64,000 nt of DNA from CAG-103 sp905215475 (GCA_905215475.1 CAJMPW010000005.1:1-64000), one strand, 5' to 3'. Positions 15,920-24,197 are shown, numbered from the stretch's first letter. The notes: generated by a model not told the origin, from the sequence alone. Made by a program: numbers and translations.

Positions 15920-16574
15920 AAAGCTCAGACTGCGGTTTGAAAAGACCGGCCGCGCGATCTATATCTCGCACCTCGATCTAATGCGCACGATGCAGCGCGT
16001 GTTTCTGCGCGCCGACTGCCCGCTGAAGTACTCCGAGGGCTTTAACCCCCATGCGATCATTTCCATCCTGCTGCCGCTGTCCGTCGGCGTAGGGAGCGTG
16101 TGTGAGCTGATGGATTTCCAGCTGCGTGAGGACGTGGATCTCGCTGTGCTTCCCGAGCGGCTCACGGCGGTCATGCCCGAGGGCATCCGCGCGCTCGAGG
16201 CATATCCGGCCGGACGCAAGGTGCGTGAGCTCAAGTGGCTGCGCGTGACCGGCCGCTATGAATATGACCACGCAGAGCCCGCTGAGATGGCGCAAAAGCT
16301 CAGCGCGTTCTATGCGCGCGATGCCATCGTCATCACCCGCAAGACCAAGCGCGGGGAGGGACAGATGGACATCGTGCCCGCGATCGCGGAGCTGCACATC
16401 CGCCCGGAGGACACGTGCGTGACGGTCGAGGCCGTCATCTCCGCGCAGGAGCCGACGCTCAACCCCGATCACCTTGTTGCGGCGCTGCAGCAGCTCGCGC
16501 CGGAGCTGGCGCCGGATTTTGCGGCCTTTACCCGGCAGGAGGTTTATACGGAAGATATGCAAATTTTCCGCTGA
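15912..16574 (+). CDS. DUF2344 / TIGR03936 radical-SAM-linked protein
   Basis: A 220-residue protein opening KLRLRFEKTGRAIYISHLDLMR and containing FNPHAIISILLPLSVGVGS, both hallmark segments of DUF2344. In many genomes it is fused to the C-terminus of the TIGR03960 radical SAM protein; here they are separate with an 8-nt overlap, strongly implying joint function. Probably cytoplasmic; activity unknown. It ends 6 nt before the promoter of rplS. Confidence 0.85.
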   Translation: MPEKLRLRFEKTGRAIYISHLDLMRTMQRVFLRADCPLKYSEGFNPHAIISILLPLSVGVGSVCELMDFQLREDVDLAVLPERLTAVMPEGIRALEAYPAGRKVRELKWLRVTGRYEYDHAEPAEMAQKLSAFYARDAIVITRKTKRGEGQMDIVPAIAELHIRPEDTCVTVEAVISAQEPTLNPDHLVAALQQLAPELAPDFAAFTRQEVYTEDMQIFR

Positions 16575-16580
16575 AAGCAC

Positions 16581-16609
16581 TTGCAATCTCAGAAAAGATA
16601 TGCTATCAT
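16581..16609 (+). promoter_or_regulatory. Sigma-A-type promoter of rplS
   Basis: TTGCAA (16581-16586), 17-nt spacer, TATCAT (16604-16609). A start near 16616 gives a leader of about 97 nt. Confidence 0.75.
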
Positions 16610-16615
16610 CTTATG

Positions 16616-16712
16616 GCTTGTGCGAAACAGTGTTTCGCAAGATAACGACGGTCCGCTGCCGAGACCGGCTCTGTCCACCGGTATGAACGTCTGATAAAGG
16701 AAGGATTTCATT
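16616..16712 (+). promoter_or_regulatory. Structured rplS leader, possible ribosomal-protein autoregulatory RNA
   Basis: The leader contains a perfect 8-bp hairpin with a 3-nt loop (TGCGAAAC 16621-16628 / GTTTCGCA 16632-16639), a second stem ACCGG/CCGGT (16664-16668/16678-16682) and a closing GACG/CGTC pair (16647-16650/16688-16691). An L19 leader family is known in Firmicutes; whether this one matches cannot be settled by eye. Confidence 0.35.
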
Positions 16713-17054
16713 ATGGATCTCATCAAAACTCTGACCGAGCAGTACATGAAACCGGAACTGCCGGCCATGCGCGTCGGCGACACCGTGCGTGTCACTGTCC
16801 GCGTCAACGAGGGCAACCGCGAGCGTACCCAGGCCTTTGAGGGCACCATCATCGCCAAGAAGCACGGCGGCATCAACGAGACGATCACCGTCCGCCGCAT
16901 CTCCTACGGTGTTGGCTGCGAGAAGGTTTTCCCGGTGCACTCTCCCACGATCGTGTCCGTCGATACCGTTCGCCGCGGCAAAGTCCGCAGAGCCAAGCTG
17001 TACTACCTGCGCGACCGCGTGGGCAAGAGAGCCAAGGTCAAAGAGCTTATCTAA
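16713..17054 (+). CDS. rplS: 50S ribosomal protein L19
   Basis: A 113-residue protein of normal length with the L19 core: PAMRVGDTVRVTVRVNEGNRERTQAFEG, RRISYGVGCEKVFPVHSP and the C-terminal LYYLRDRVGKRAK. It sits at the 30S-50S interface. Spacing to AAAGGAAGG is good. It is monocistronic here (own promoter at 16581 and a strong terminator at 17066), without the usual rimM/trmD neighbours. Confidence 0.97.
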   Translation: MDLIKTLTEQYMKPELPAMRVGDTVRVTVRVNEGNRERTQAFEGTIIAKKHGGINETITVRRISYGVGCEKVFPVHSPTIVSVDTVRRGKVRRAKLYYLRDRVGKRAKVKELI

Positions 17055-17065
17055 GTGGATACTGC

Positions 17066-17091
17066 AAAAAAGAGGCTTCGGCCTCTTTTTT
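17066..17091 (+). terminator. Intrinsic terminator of rplS
   Basis: AAAAAAGAGGC (17066-17076) and GCCTCTTTTTT (17081-17091) pair around a TTCG tetraloop; the right arm supplies the T-run. Confidence 0.95.
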
Positions 17092-17118
17092 GCATTTTCG
17101 GGGCTGTTTCGCGGTGCG

Positions 17119-17137
17119 GTGTGAAAAGAATTCACAC
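17119..17137. promoter_or_regulatory. Inverted repeat upstream of the lepB promoter (candidate operator)
   Basis: GTGTGAA (17119-17125) and TTCACAC (17131-17137) flank AAGAA. It ends 8 bp before the -35 box of lepB, a typical place for an activator or repressor site. Confidence 0.4.
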
Positions 17138-17145
17138 AATTATGG

Positions 17146-17175
17146 TTGCCGAAAACGGGTCTGAGCGTGTATAAT
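17146..17175 (+). promoter_or_regulatory. Sigma-A-type promoter of lepB operon
   Basis: TTGCCG (17146-17151), 18-nt spacer, consensus TATAAT (17170-17175), 36 nt upstream of the lepB ATG. Confidence 0.75.
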
Positions 17176-17211
17176 ATAATTTACGAATTTTTGACACCGA
17201 GGTATTGAGAA

Positions 17212-17760
17212 ATGGACAGCAAAAATCCGAACGGCGCCAATACCCGCGCCGAAGTGTATGACTGGATCCAGTGCATCATCTTTGCGCTGGTTTTCTGCGT
17301 GCTGCTGTTTGTGTTTGGCGCGCGCATGGTCAATGTCGTCGGACACTCCATGGTGCCGACGCTTGAGCAAAACGACAAGGTCATCATCTCCAACCTGTTT
17401 TATCACCCCAAGCAGGGGGATATCGTTGTGCTGCGCAAGCAGACGCTCATGGACGAGCCCATCGTCAAGCGCATCATTGCGACCGAGGGGCAGACTGTGG
17501 ACATCGACTTTGACGACGGTGTCGTCTATGTGGACGGCAAGGCGCTCGACGAGCCATATGTGAACGCGCCCGTGCACGACCGTGAAAACTTTGAGGGCAA
17601 GATCACAGTGCCGAAAGGCAGTGTGTTCGTCATGGGCGACAACCGCAATGCTTCCACCGACAGCCGCGACGCGCGTCTCGGCTGCGTGGACACACGCTAT
17701 ATCATGGGCAGGGTGTATTTTACGCTCTTCCCGGTCAAGAATATCGGAGTTGTGAAATAA
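17212..17760 (+). CDS. lepB: Signal peptidase I
   Basis: A 182-residue S26A peptidase with one N-terminal membrane helix (about residues 20-42). The catalytic Ser46 lies in GHSMVPTL and Lys86 in EPIVKRIIA; box E is FVMGDNRNASTDSRD. It cleaves signal peptides of exported proteins on the outer membrane face. It heads a run lepB-rbgA-rnhB-yraN-thrC with 1-14 nt gaps or short overlaps, so these are probably co-transcribed. Confidence 0.95.
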   Translation: MDSKNPNGANTRAEVYDWIQCIIFALVFCVLLFVFGARMVNVVGHSMVPTLEQNDKVIISNLFYHPKQGDIVVLRKQTLMDEPIVKRIIATEGQTVDIDFDDGVVYVDGKALDEPYVNAPVHDRENFEGKITVPKGSVFVMGDNRNASTDSRDARLGCVDTRYIMGRVYFTLFPVKNIGVVK

Positions 17761-17761
17761 T

Positions 17762-18640
17762 ATGGCGCAGGATTTTGAAAAACTGAATATACAGTGGTTT
17801 CCGGGGCATATGACCAAGGCGCAGCGCATGATCGAGGAGCACATGAAACAGGTCGATGCCGTGTGCGAGATCCTGGATGCGCGCATCCCGATGGCGAGCC
17901 GCAACCCGGACATTGACCGTCTTGCGGGCGAGAAGCCCCGCATCGTCGTGCTCAACCGCACCGACCTCGCCGACCCGAAGGCAACGGCGCGGTGGCGCGC
18001 CGCTTTTCAGCGGCAGGGCATGACCGTGCTCGAGACCGACAGCCGCAGCGGCAAGGGCGTCAACGGCTTTTCCGGCGCGGTGCGCACGGCACTGCACGAT
18101 AAGATCGAGGCGTATGCCGCCAAGGGACAGGTCGGGCGCGCGATGCGCGTCATGGTGCTCGGCATCCCGAATGTGGGCAAATCCACGTTTATCAATAAGG
18201 TGGCGCGGCGCAAGGCAGCCGCCGCCGGCGACCGGCCGGGCGTCACGCGCGGCAAGCAGTGGATCACGGTCGATCAGGGGCTGGAGCTGCTGGACACGCC
18301 GGGCATCCTCTGGCCGCGCTTTGACAGTCAGGAGGTCGGCGAGCTGCTGGCCATCACCGGTGCGATCAAGGCCGAGGTGCTTGACCGCGAGACGCTGGCG
18401 GCAAACTTCATGCTCCGGCTCGCGCGGTATTATCCTGATGCCGTGGAGCAGCGCTATAAGTTCCGACCGGATGCCGCGTGCAATGGCTTCGAGCTGCTGG
18501 AACAGGCGGCGAAAAAGCGCGGCTTTCTCATCTCCGGCGGGGAATATGACCTTGAGCGCATGGCGGGCGTTCTGCTCGATGAATACCGCGGCGGCAAGCT
18601 CGGCCGCATCACGCTTGAGATGCCGGAGGCGGAAGCATGA
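17762..18640 (+). CDS. rbgA: Ribosome biogenesis GTPase RbgA (YlqF)
   Basis: A 292-residue circularly permuted GTPase. The order of motifs is G4 (LNRTD, a variant of NKxD), G1 (GIPNVGKST), G2 region (RPGVTRGKQW) and G3 (DTPG), as in YlqF. The N-terminus INQWFPGHM-type signature (NIQWFPGHMTKAQRMIEEHM) is diagnostic. It acts late in 50S subunit assembly. Placement between lepB and rnhB is the common Firmicutes order. Confidence 0.94.
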   Translation: MAQDFEKLNIQWFPGHMTKAQRMIEEHMKQVDAVCEILDARIPMASRNPDIDRLAGEKPRIVVLNRTDLADPKATARWRAAFQRQGMTVLETDSRSGKGVNGFSGAVRTALHDKIEAYAAKGQVGRAMRVMVLGIPNVGKSTFINKVARRKAAAAGDRPGVTRGKQWITVDQGLELLDTPGILWPRFDSQEVGELLAITGAIKAEVLDRETLAANFMLRLARYYPDAVEQRYKFRPDAACNGFELLEQAAKKRGFLISGGEYDLERMAGVLLDEYRGGKLGRITLEMPEAEA

Positions 18641-19242
18641 CGCAGGTCGATTTGTGGACACTGGAGGCAGAGCTCTGCACGCCCGACATGCAGCCGCTGT
18701 GCGGCGTGGATGAGGCCGGGCGCGGTCCGCTGGCAGGGCCGGTGTGCGCGGCGGCGGTGATGCTGCCGCCGGGGCTGGTGATCCCGGGGCTGAACGACTC
18801 CAAAAAGCTCTCGGAGAAAAAGCGTGAGGCGCTCTATGACATCATCCGTGCGCAGGCGCTCAGCTACGGCATCGCGTTTGCGACCGTGGAGGAGATCGAG
18901 GAATACAACATCCTCGGCGCGACGTTTCTGGCCATGAACCGCGCCATCGCGCAGCTTACGCCGCAGCCGGGGCTTGCGCTCATCGACGGCAACCGCAGCA
19001 CCGGCATCGCCGTGCCGAGCCGCTGCGTCGTCGGCGGCGACGGCAAATGCGCCGATATTGCGGCAGCCTCCGTGCTCGCCAAGGTCACGCGTGACCGCTA
19101 TATGCGCGACATGGCGCAGACTTACCCGCAGTACGGATTTGAAAAGCACAAGGGCTACGGTACGGCGGCGCATTACGCTGCCATCCGGGAATATGGGGCG
19201 TGTCCTATCCACCGGCCGTCGTTCCTGAAGAAGATGCACTGA
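18637..19242 (+). CDS. rnhB: Ribonuclease HII
   Basis: A 201-residue RNase HII. The active-site motif GVDEAGRGPLAGPV is near residues 23-36, followed by NDSKKLSEKKRE and the later catalytic Asp in LIDGNRS and the SVLAKVTRDRYM segment. It cuts at ribonucleotides in DNA. Start ATG 18637 overlaps the rbgA stop (ATGA). Confidence 0.95.
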   Translation: MTQVDLWTLEAELCTPDMQPLCGVDEAGRGPLAGPVCAAAVMLPPGLVIPGLNDSKKLSEKKREALYDIIRAQALSYGIAFATVEEIEEYNILGATFLAMNRAIAQLTPQPGLALIDGNRSTGIAVPSRCVVGGDGKCADIAAASVLAKVTRDRYMRDMAQTYPQYGFEKHKGYGTAAHYAAIREYGACPIHRPSFLKKMH

Positions 19243-19243
19243 T

Positions 19244-19615
19244 ATGGCCGGTGCAGTCAAGGGAACGCGCGGCGCGTGGGGTGAGGATTACGCGGCGGCC
19301 TACCTGCGCCGGCACGGGTATCGCATCCTCGCGCGCAACTACAGCTGCCGCTTCGGTGAGATCGACATCATCGCCTCTGACCGGCGCTATGTCGTGTTCG
19401 TAGAGGTAAAGCTGCGCGCGTCCGACCGGTTCGTGCGCGCGGGCGCTTATGTGACACCGGCAAAGCAGGCGCGTATCCGCACGGCGGCATCGCTGTGGCT
19501 GGCGGAACATGAGACGCCGCTGCAGCCGCGCTTTGACGTGATCGAGATTTACGGCGATGCGGACACGCCGCGCTGCCAGCGCAGGATCAATCAGATCGAA
19601 AATGCATTTGAATAA
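19244..19615 (+). CDS. yraN: YraN family (UPF0102) nuclease-fold protein
   Basis: A 123-residue protein with the UPF0102 pattern: GEDYAAAYLRRHGYRILARNY, then FGEIDIIASDRRYVVFVEVKLR, a restriction-endonuclease-like Glu/Asp/Glu-x-Lys core. Its position next to rnhB is typical. The biological role is not firmly known; a DNA repair or Holliday-junction link has been proposed for the family. Confidence 0.88.
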   Translation: MAGAVKGTRGAWGEDYAAAYLRRHGYRILARNYSCRFGEIDIIASDRRYVVFVEVKLRASDRFVRAGAYVTPAKQARIRTAASLWLAEHETPLQPRFDVIEIYGDADTPRCQRRINQIENAFE

Positions 19616-19628
19616 CGAGGGATCGGAT

Positions 19629-21110
19629 ATGAACTATTTCAGCACAAGAGACCATCAGCACATTGTTTCCGCCGCGCAGGCGATCGCCTGCGGCCTCGCG
19701 CCCGACGGCGGTCTGTTCGTGCCGGAGACGCTGCCGGAAGTGTCTGCGCAGCAGCTTCAGGCGCTGTGCGGCATGACGTATCAGCAGCGTGCCGTCGAGA
19801 TCATGCGCCCGTTTTTGAGCGAGTTTTCCGACGAGGAGCTCACGCACTTCACCGCCGCAGCCTACGGCAGCCAGTTTGACGATGCGGCCGTTGCGCCGCT
19901 GCGCCGGCTCGATGATACCACCGCGTTTCTCGAGCTCTGGCACGGACCGACCTGCGCATTCAAGGACATGGCGCTGCAGATCCTGCCGTACCTGCTCACG
20001 GCGAGCCTGAAAAAGTGCGGCGAGCAGCGGCAGGTGTGCATTCTCGTCGCCACCTCGGGCGATACCGGCAAGGCCGCTCTGCAGGGCTTCGCCGATGTGC
20101 CGGGCACGAAGATCCTCGTGTTTTATCCCTACAGCGGCGTGTCGGAGATCCAGCGCCTGCAGATGGTCACGCAGACCGGCAGCAATGTCGCGGTCAGCGC
20201 GGTGCGCGGCAACTTTGACGATGCGCAGACCGGCGTCAAGCAGATCTTCGGCGACAAGGCGTTTGCCGACGCGCTGTCGCAGCGCGGCTGGTTTTTGTCC
20301 TCGGCAAACTCCATCAACTGGGGGCGTCTGCTGCCGCAGATCGTCTATTATTTCTCGGCGTACTGCGATGCCGTCAACGGCGGCATGATCGCAATGGGAG
20401 ATAAGCTCAACTTCGTCGTGCCGACCGGCAACTTCGGCGACATCCTTGCCGGCTGGTACGCAAAGCAGATGGGTCTGCCGGTGGGCAAGCTCGTCTGCGC
20501 GTCCAACGCCAACAACGTGCTCACGGATTTCATCCGCACCGGCACGTATGACAAAAACCGTCCGTTTCACACCACCGCGTCCCCGTCGATGGATATCCTC
20601 GTGTCAAGCAACCTCGAGCGGCTGCTCTATTCGCTCTGCGGCAGTGACACGGAGGTCGCGGGCTATATGCAGCAGCTGCGTGAGCAGGGACGGTATACCG
20701 TTTCCGACGCGCTGCTCACCGAGATCCGCGAGACGTTTGCCGGCGGCTGCTGCAACGACATCCAGACGCGCGAGAAGATCGGCCGCGCGTGGCGCGACCA
20801 TCGCTATCTGATCGACACGCACACGGCCGTCGCCTACCACGTGCTCGACGAGTACCGCTACGAGACCGGAGATGCCGCCCCGGCGGTCGTCGTGTCTACG
20901 GCGAGCCCCTTCAAGTTCTGCGATCAGGTGCTGCGCGGCATCGGCGGCACGGCCGATGCCTTCGGTCCGGAGTTGATCCGCCGCCTGACGTGCGAGACGC
21001 GCATCGATGCGCCCGCGCCGCTGACCGGTCTCGATGCGCGCCCGGTGCGCTTCGGCGGCTGCGTGGATCGGACGCAGATGCTGCACACGGTGGACGAATT
21101 CCTGAAATAA
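19629..21110 (+). CDS. thrC: Threonine synthase
   Basis: A 493-residue PLP enzyme converting O-phosphohomoserine to threonine. The N-terminus MNYFSTRD with GLAPDGGLFVPE is characteristic, and the PLP lysine is K112 in WHGPTCAFKDMALQ. SGDTGKAALQGF and NSINWGRLLPQIVYYF are further family motifs. ATG 19629 follows GAGGGA at 19617-19622; a longer upstream frame overlapping yraN is not needed. It ends the lepB run; the hairpin at 21126-21145 follows. Confidence 0.95.
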   Translation: MNYFSTRDHQHIVSAAQAIACGLAPDGGLFVPETLPEVSAQQLQALCGMTYQQRAVEIMRPFLSEFSDEELTHFTAAAYGSQFDDAAVAPLRRLDDTTAFLELWHGPTCAFKDMALQILPYLLTASLKKCGEQRQVCILVATSGDTGKAALQGFADVPGTKILVFYPYSGVSEIQRLQMVTQTGSNVAVSAVRGNFDDAQTGVKQIFGDKAFADALSQRGWFLSSANSINWGRLLPQIVYYFSAYCDAVNGGMIAMGDKLNFVVPTGNFGDILAGWYAKQMGLPVGKLVCASNANNVLTDFIRTGTYDKNRPFHTTASPSMDILVSSNLERLLYSLCGSDTEVAGYMQQLREQGRYTVSDALLTEIRETFAGGCCNDIQTREKIGRAWRDHRYLIDTHTAVAYHVLDEYRYETGDAAPAVVVSTASPFKFCDQVLRGIGGTADAFGPELIRRLTCETRIDAPAPLTGLDARPVRFGGCVDRTQMLHTVDEFLK

Positions 21111-21125
21111 CGAACGAATATGTAA

Positions 21126-21145
21126 CGGACGGGGAGACCCGTCCG
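21126..21145. terminator. Hairpin between convergent thrC and DUF1540 genes
   Basis: CGGACGGG (21126-21133) and CCCGTCCG (21138-21145) pair around the GNRA-type loop GAGA. On the minus strand it is followed by TTACATATT, on the plus strand by no T-run, so it more likely ends the DUF1540 transcript. Confidence 0.5.
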
Positions 21146-21150
21146 CCGGG

Positions 21151-21339
21151 TCAGAACGCCGCACTGCCTTTCTTGGTAAAGGTACTGCAAAACGTCTCAT
21201 CCTTGCAGGAACAGGTGCCCTGCGTGTTTTTGACCTGAATGTGGTTCGCGTGGCAGCGCTTGCCGTCGGCATTGTAGGCGCAGTTGCTCACATCGCACGC
21301 GACATTGTGCTCACAGCAGTCTTTGGTATGGTCGCTCAT
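21151..21339 (-). CDS. DUF1540 small Cys-rich protein
   Basis: A 62-residue protein with nine Cys, including the DUF1540 pattern C-x-V-x-N-C-x-Y-N-x2-G-x-x-C-x-A (CDVSNCAYNADGKRCHANHIQV) and a second set (TCSCKDETFCSTF). Metal binding is likely. The function is unknown. GGAGG lies upstream of the ATG on the minus strand. It is the only minus-strand gene between 1 and 59,870 and is divergent from the phosphoesterase gene. Confidence 0.85.
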   Translation of the reverse strand: MSDHTKDCCEHNVACDVSNCAYNADGKRCHANHIQVKNTQGTCSCKDETFCSTFTKKGSAAF

Positions 21340-21351
21340 GATCGTGCCTCC

Positions 21352-21382
21352 AGATCAGATTCCGGCCTTGCCGGTCAGATCT
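21352..21382. promoter_or_regulatory. Interrupted palindrome in the divergent DUF1540/phosphoesterase region
   Basis: AGATC (21352-21356) and CCGGC (21362-21366) pair with GCCGG (21370-21374) and GATCT (21378-21382) with small mismatched interiors. It lies 13 bp from the DUF1540 start codon, so it could be an operator or a 5'-UTR hairpin. Confidence 0.35.
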
Positions 21383-21422
21383 ATTGTGTGCGGCGGGGCG
21401 CGAAATATACGGAGGAACGCAA

Positions 21423-22112
21423 ATGGCATTGTATGCGATCGGCGACCTGCATCTGTCCTTGGGCGCTGACAAGCCCATGGACGTGTTTGGCGGGCCGTGG
21501 GAAAACTATGTGGAGAAGATCCGTCTCGGTTTCTCGCCGCTGCATGACGAGGATGTCTGCGTGCTCTGCGGCGATCTTGCGTGGGGCATGACGATGGAGC
21601 AGGCACTGCCGGATTTCCAGTTCATCGAGGCGCTGCCCGGAAAAAAGATCCTGCTCAAGGGCAACCACGACTTCTGGTGGAGCACGGCGAAAAAAGCCTA
21701 CGATTTTTTCGAGGCACATGATATGCACACCATGGACATCCTGAACAATAACTGCTATTTTTACGGCGACTATGCCATCTGCGGCACGCGCGGCTGGTTT
21801 TATGAGGAGGCCAAGGGCGAGGCGCATGACCGCAAGATCATGCTGCGCGAGGTCGGCCGGCTCGAGGCGTCGCTCAAGGCGGCGGGGGACAAGACCAAGC
21901 TCGTCTTTCTGCACTACCCGCCGAAGTATCAGGGCTATGAGTGCCCGGAGATCCTGCAGCTGCTTGATGCCTACCATGTGCCGCTGTGCTGTTACGGGCA
22001 TATCCACAGCCGCGGCTGCCGCAGCGCCTTTCAGGGAATGTATCACGAGACGGAGTTTCGGCTGCTGTCGGCGGACTATATTTCCTTTTGTCCGCGCAGG
22101 ATTCTCCCGTGA
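21423..22112 (+). CDS. Calcineurin-like metallophosphoesterase
   Basis: A 229-residue metallophosphoesterase. The metal motifs are in order: GDLHLS (AIGDLHLSLG), GDLAWG, GNHDFWW, then HYPPKY and GHIHSRG. Substrate unknown. The ATG at 21423 is preceded by GGAGGAA at 21411-21417. It is likely a single-gene unit; the tig promoter follows 8 nt after its stop. Confidence 0.88.
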   Translation: MALYAIGDLHLSLGADKPMDVFGGPWENYVEKIRLGFSPLHDEDVCVLCGDLAWGMTMEQALPDFQFIEALPGKKILLKGNHDFWWSTAKKAYDFFEAHDMHTMDILNNNCYFYGDYAICGTRGWFYEEAKGEAHDRKIMLREVGRLEASLKAAGDKTKLVFLHYPPKYQGYECPEILQLLDAYHVPLCCYGHIHSRGCRSAFQGMYHETEFRLLSADYISFCPRRILP

Positions 22113-22120
22113 AACAGGTG

Positions 22121-22149
22121 TTGATTTTAGGGTGTGAATCTGTTATAGT
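22121..22149 (+). promoter_or_regulatory. Sigma-A-type promoter of tig
   Basis: TTGATT (22121-22126), 17-nt spacer, TATAGT (22144-22149), about 70 nt of leader before the ATG at 22226. Confidence 0.7.
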
Positions 22150-22225
22150 ATTTAGGCGTGTTCTTTTATACCAATTTTTATGTACACAAGATACCCGGCG
22201 ATAAATGATTAGAGGAGGAAATCCA

Positions 22226-23533
22226 ATGAACATCCAGAACATTGAAAAGAAAGAAAAGAATATGGCGACCTTTGAGGTGAAGGTCCCGGCCGACGTGTTT
22301 GATAACGCGGTCAACGAAGTATATAAAAAGAACAAGAGCCAGCTCTATGTGGCCGGCTTCCGCAAGGGCAAGGCGCCGCGCGCCGTCATCGAGGGCATGT
22401 ACGGCAAGGACGTGTTCTATCCTGAAGCCATCGAGACGCTGGCGCAGGAGGCTTTTGAGGCCGGCCGTGCCGAGTGCGGCTTTGAGTGCGTCGGCGCGCC
22501 CAGCCTGCTCGATCAGCAGATCAACGACGACAAGGAGCTCATCTACACCTTCGAAGTCGCCGTCTATCCCGAGGTCGTTCTCGGCCAGTACAAGGGCCTT
22601 GAAGTCCCCCAGAATCATGAGACGTTCGACGAGAGCAAGGTCGACGAGGAGATGCTGAATGTCCAGAAGCGCAACGCCCGTCTGATCGACGTTGAGCGCG
22701 AGGCGAAGCTGGGCGACCACACCACGATCGATTTTGCCGGCTTCATCGACGGTGAGCAGTTCGACGGCGGCACGGCTGAGAACTATGACATCGAGCTTGG
22801 CTCGAACACGTTCGTGCCCGGCTTTGAGGAGCAGATCGTCGGCATGAAGGCCGGCGACGAGCGCGACGTCGTCGTCACCTTCCCCGAGAACTACGTTGCG
22901 GAGCTGGCCGGCAAGGAGGCCACCTTCAAGGTCACTGTCAAGAGCGTCAAGGAGCCCGAGCTTCCGGAGCTGGACGACGAGCTGGCGAAGGACATCTCCG
23001 ACTACGAGACCATCGCCGAGTACCGCGACCATGTCCGTGAGGATCTGGAAAAGCAGTTCAACGAGGAGCAGGAGTCCGATTACGCGACCCGCCTCATGAA
23101 GGCTGCCGTTGACAACATGACCGTCGAGATCCCTGAGCCCATGGTTCTGGCCAAGCTCGATGAGCAGCTGCGCAACTACATCTCCACCATGGGCGTCAGC
23201 CCCGAGCTCACCCGTGAGCAGGTGCTCGCCTCCATGGGTCTCGATGAGAAGACCTTCCAGGAGATCATGCGTCCGCAGGCCATGTTCGAGATCAGCACCG
23301 ACCTGCTGCTCGATGCGATCGTCAAGGCCGAGAACATCGAACTCGACGAGGGCGAGCTCGACGAGATGTACCAGAAGATGGCCGACGAGTACAAGATGGA
23401 AGTCGACCAGATCAAGCAGTACGTTGACGAGAAGATCATCGTTCTGGATATGAAGCGCCGCAAGGCCGCTCAGCTCATCCGCGACACCGCGGTGGACAAG
23501 GAGCCCGAGGCGAAGGAAGAGGCAGCCGAGTAA
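22226..23533 (+). CDS. tig: Trigger factor (ribosome-bound peptidyl-prolyl isomerase)
   Basis: A 435-residue chaperone. The ribosome-binding domain contains a variant of the signature loop (AGFRKGKAPRAVIE), the FKBP-type PPIase domain includes FAGFIDGEQFDGG and FVPGFEEQIVGMK, and a long helical C-terminal domain follows. It binds nascent chains at the exit tunnel. ATG 22226 follows AGAGGAGGA; GTG/ATG codons upstream lie within the leader. The downstream clpP-clpX-lon-engB order is classic. Confidence 0.96.
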   Translation: MNIQNIEKKEKNMATFEVKVPADVFDNAVNEVYKKNKSQLYVAGFRKGKAPRAVIEGMYGKDVFYPEAIETLAQEAFEAGRAECGFECVGAPSLLDQQINDDKELIYTFEVAVYPEVVLGQYKGLEVPQNHETFDESKVDEEMLNVQKRNARLIDVEREAKLGDHTTIDFAGFIDGEQFDGGTAENYDIELGSNTFVPGFEEQIVGMKAGDERDVVVTFPENYVAELAGKEATFKVTVKSVKEPELPELDDELAKDISDYETIAEYRDHVREDLEKQFNEEQESDYATRLMKAAVDNMTVEIPEPMVLAKLDEQLRNYISTMGVSPELTREQVLASMGLDEKTFQEIMRPQAMFEISTDLLLDAIVKAENIELDEGELDEMYQKMADEYKMEVDQIKQYVDEKIIVLDMKRRKAAQLIRDTAVDKEPEAKEEAAE

Positions 23534-23610
23534 TTCCCAGAAAGCTGTTTGGATTCCGGGCAGAACGGTTATGCTCTCTTGGATAAGCGAAACACCGAAA
23601 GGAGCGTACC

Positions 23611-24192
23611 ATGAGTTTAGTACCGTACGTTGTCGAGCAGACCTCCCGCGGGGAGCGCTCGTACGACATTTTTTCCCGCCTGCTCAATGACCGCATCATC
23701 ATGCTGTCCGAGGAGGTCAATGACACCACCGCCAGCCTGATCGTGGCGCAGCTGCTGTATCTGGAGGCGCAGGATCCCGATAAGGACATCCAGTTTTATA
23801 TCAACAGCCCCGGCGGCAGTGTGACTGCGGGTCTTGCCATCTATGACACCATGCAGTACATCAAGGCGGATGTTTCCACCATCTGTGTCGGTCTGGCTGC
23901 GTCGATGGGCGCATTCCTGCTCTCGTCCGGCGCGAAGGGCAAGCGCCTGGCGCTGCCGAACTCGGAGATCATGATCCATCAGCCCTCCGGCGGCAGTCAG
24001 GGTCAGTGCACGGACATTCAGATCCAGGCACGGCAGATCCTGCGCATCAAGGATCGCCTCAATCACATCCTCGCGGACAACACCGGCAAGCCGGTCGAGA
24101 CCATCGCCGAGGACTGCGAGCGCGATAACTTCATGACCGCAGAGGAAGCACAGGCCTACGGTCTGGTGGACAAGGTCATCTATAAGCGATAA
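23611..24192 (+). CDS. clpP: ATP-dependent Clp protease proteolytic subunit
   Basis: A 193-residue serine protease subunit with the catalytic triad S98 (GLAASMGAFLL), H123 (IMIHQPSGG) and D172 (ERDNFM). It forms the tetradecameric chamber fed by ClpX, which is encoded next. AAAGGAG precedes ATG 23611. A hairpin at 24198-24226 separates it from clpX. Confidence 0.97.
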   Translation: MSLVPYVVEQTSRGERSYDIFSRLLNDRIIMLSEEVNDTTASLIVAQLLYLEAQDPDKDIQFYINSPGGSVTAGLAIYDTMQYIKADVSTICVGLAASMGAFLLSSGAKGKRLALPNSEIMIHQPSGGSQGQCTDIQIQARQILRIKDRLNHILADNTGKPVETIAEDCERDNFMTAEEAQAYGLVDKVIYKR

Positions 24193-24197
24193 TCTGT

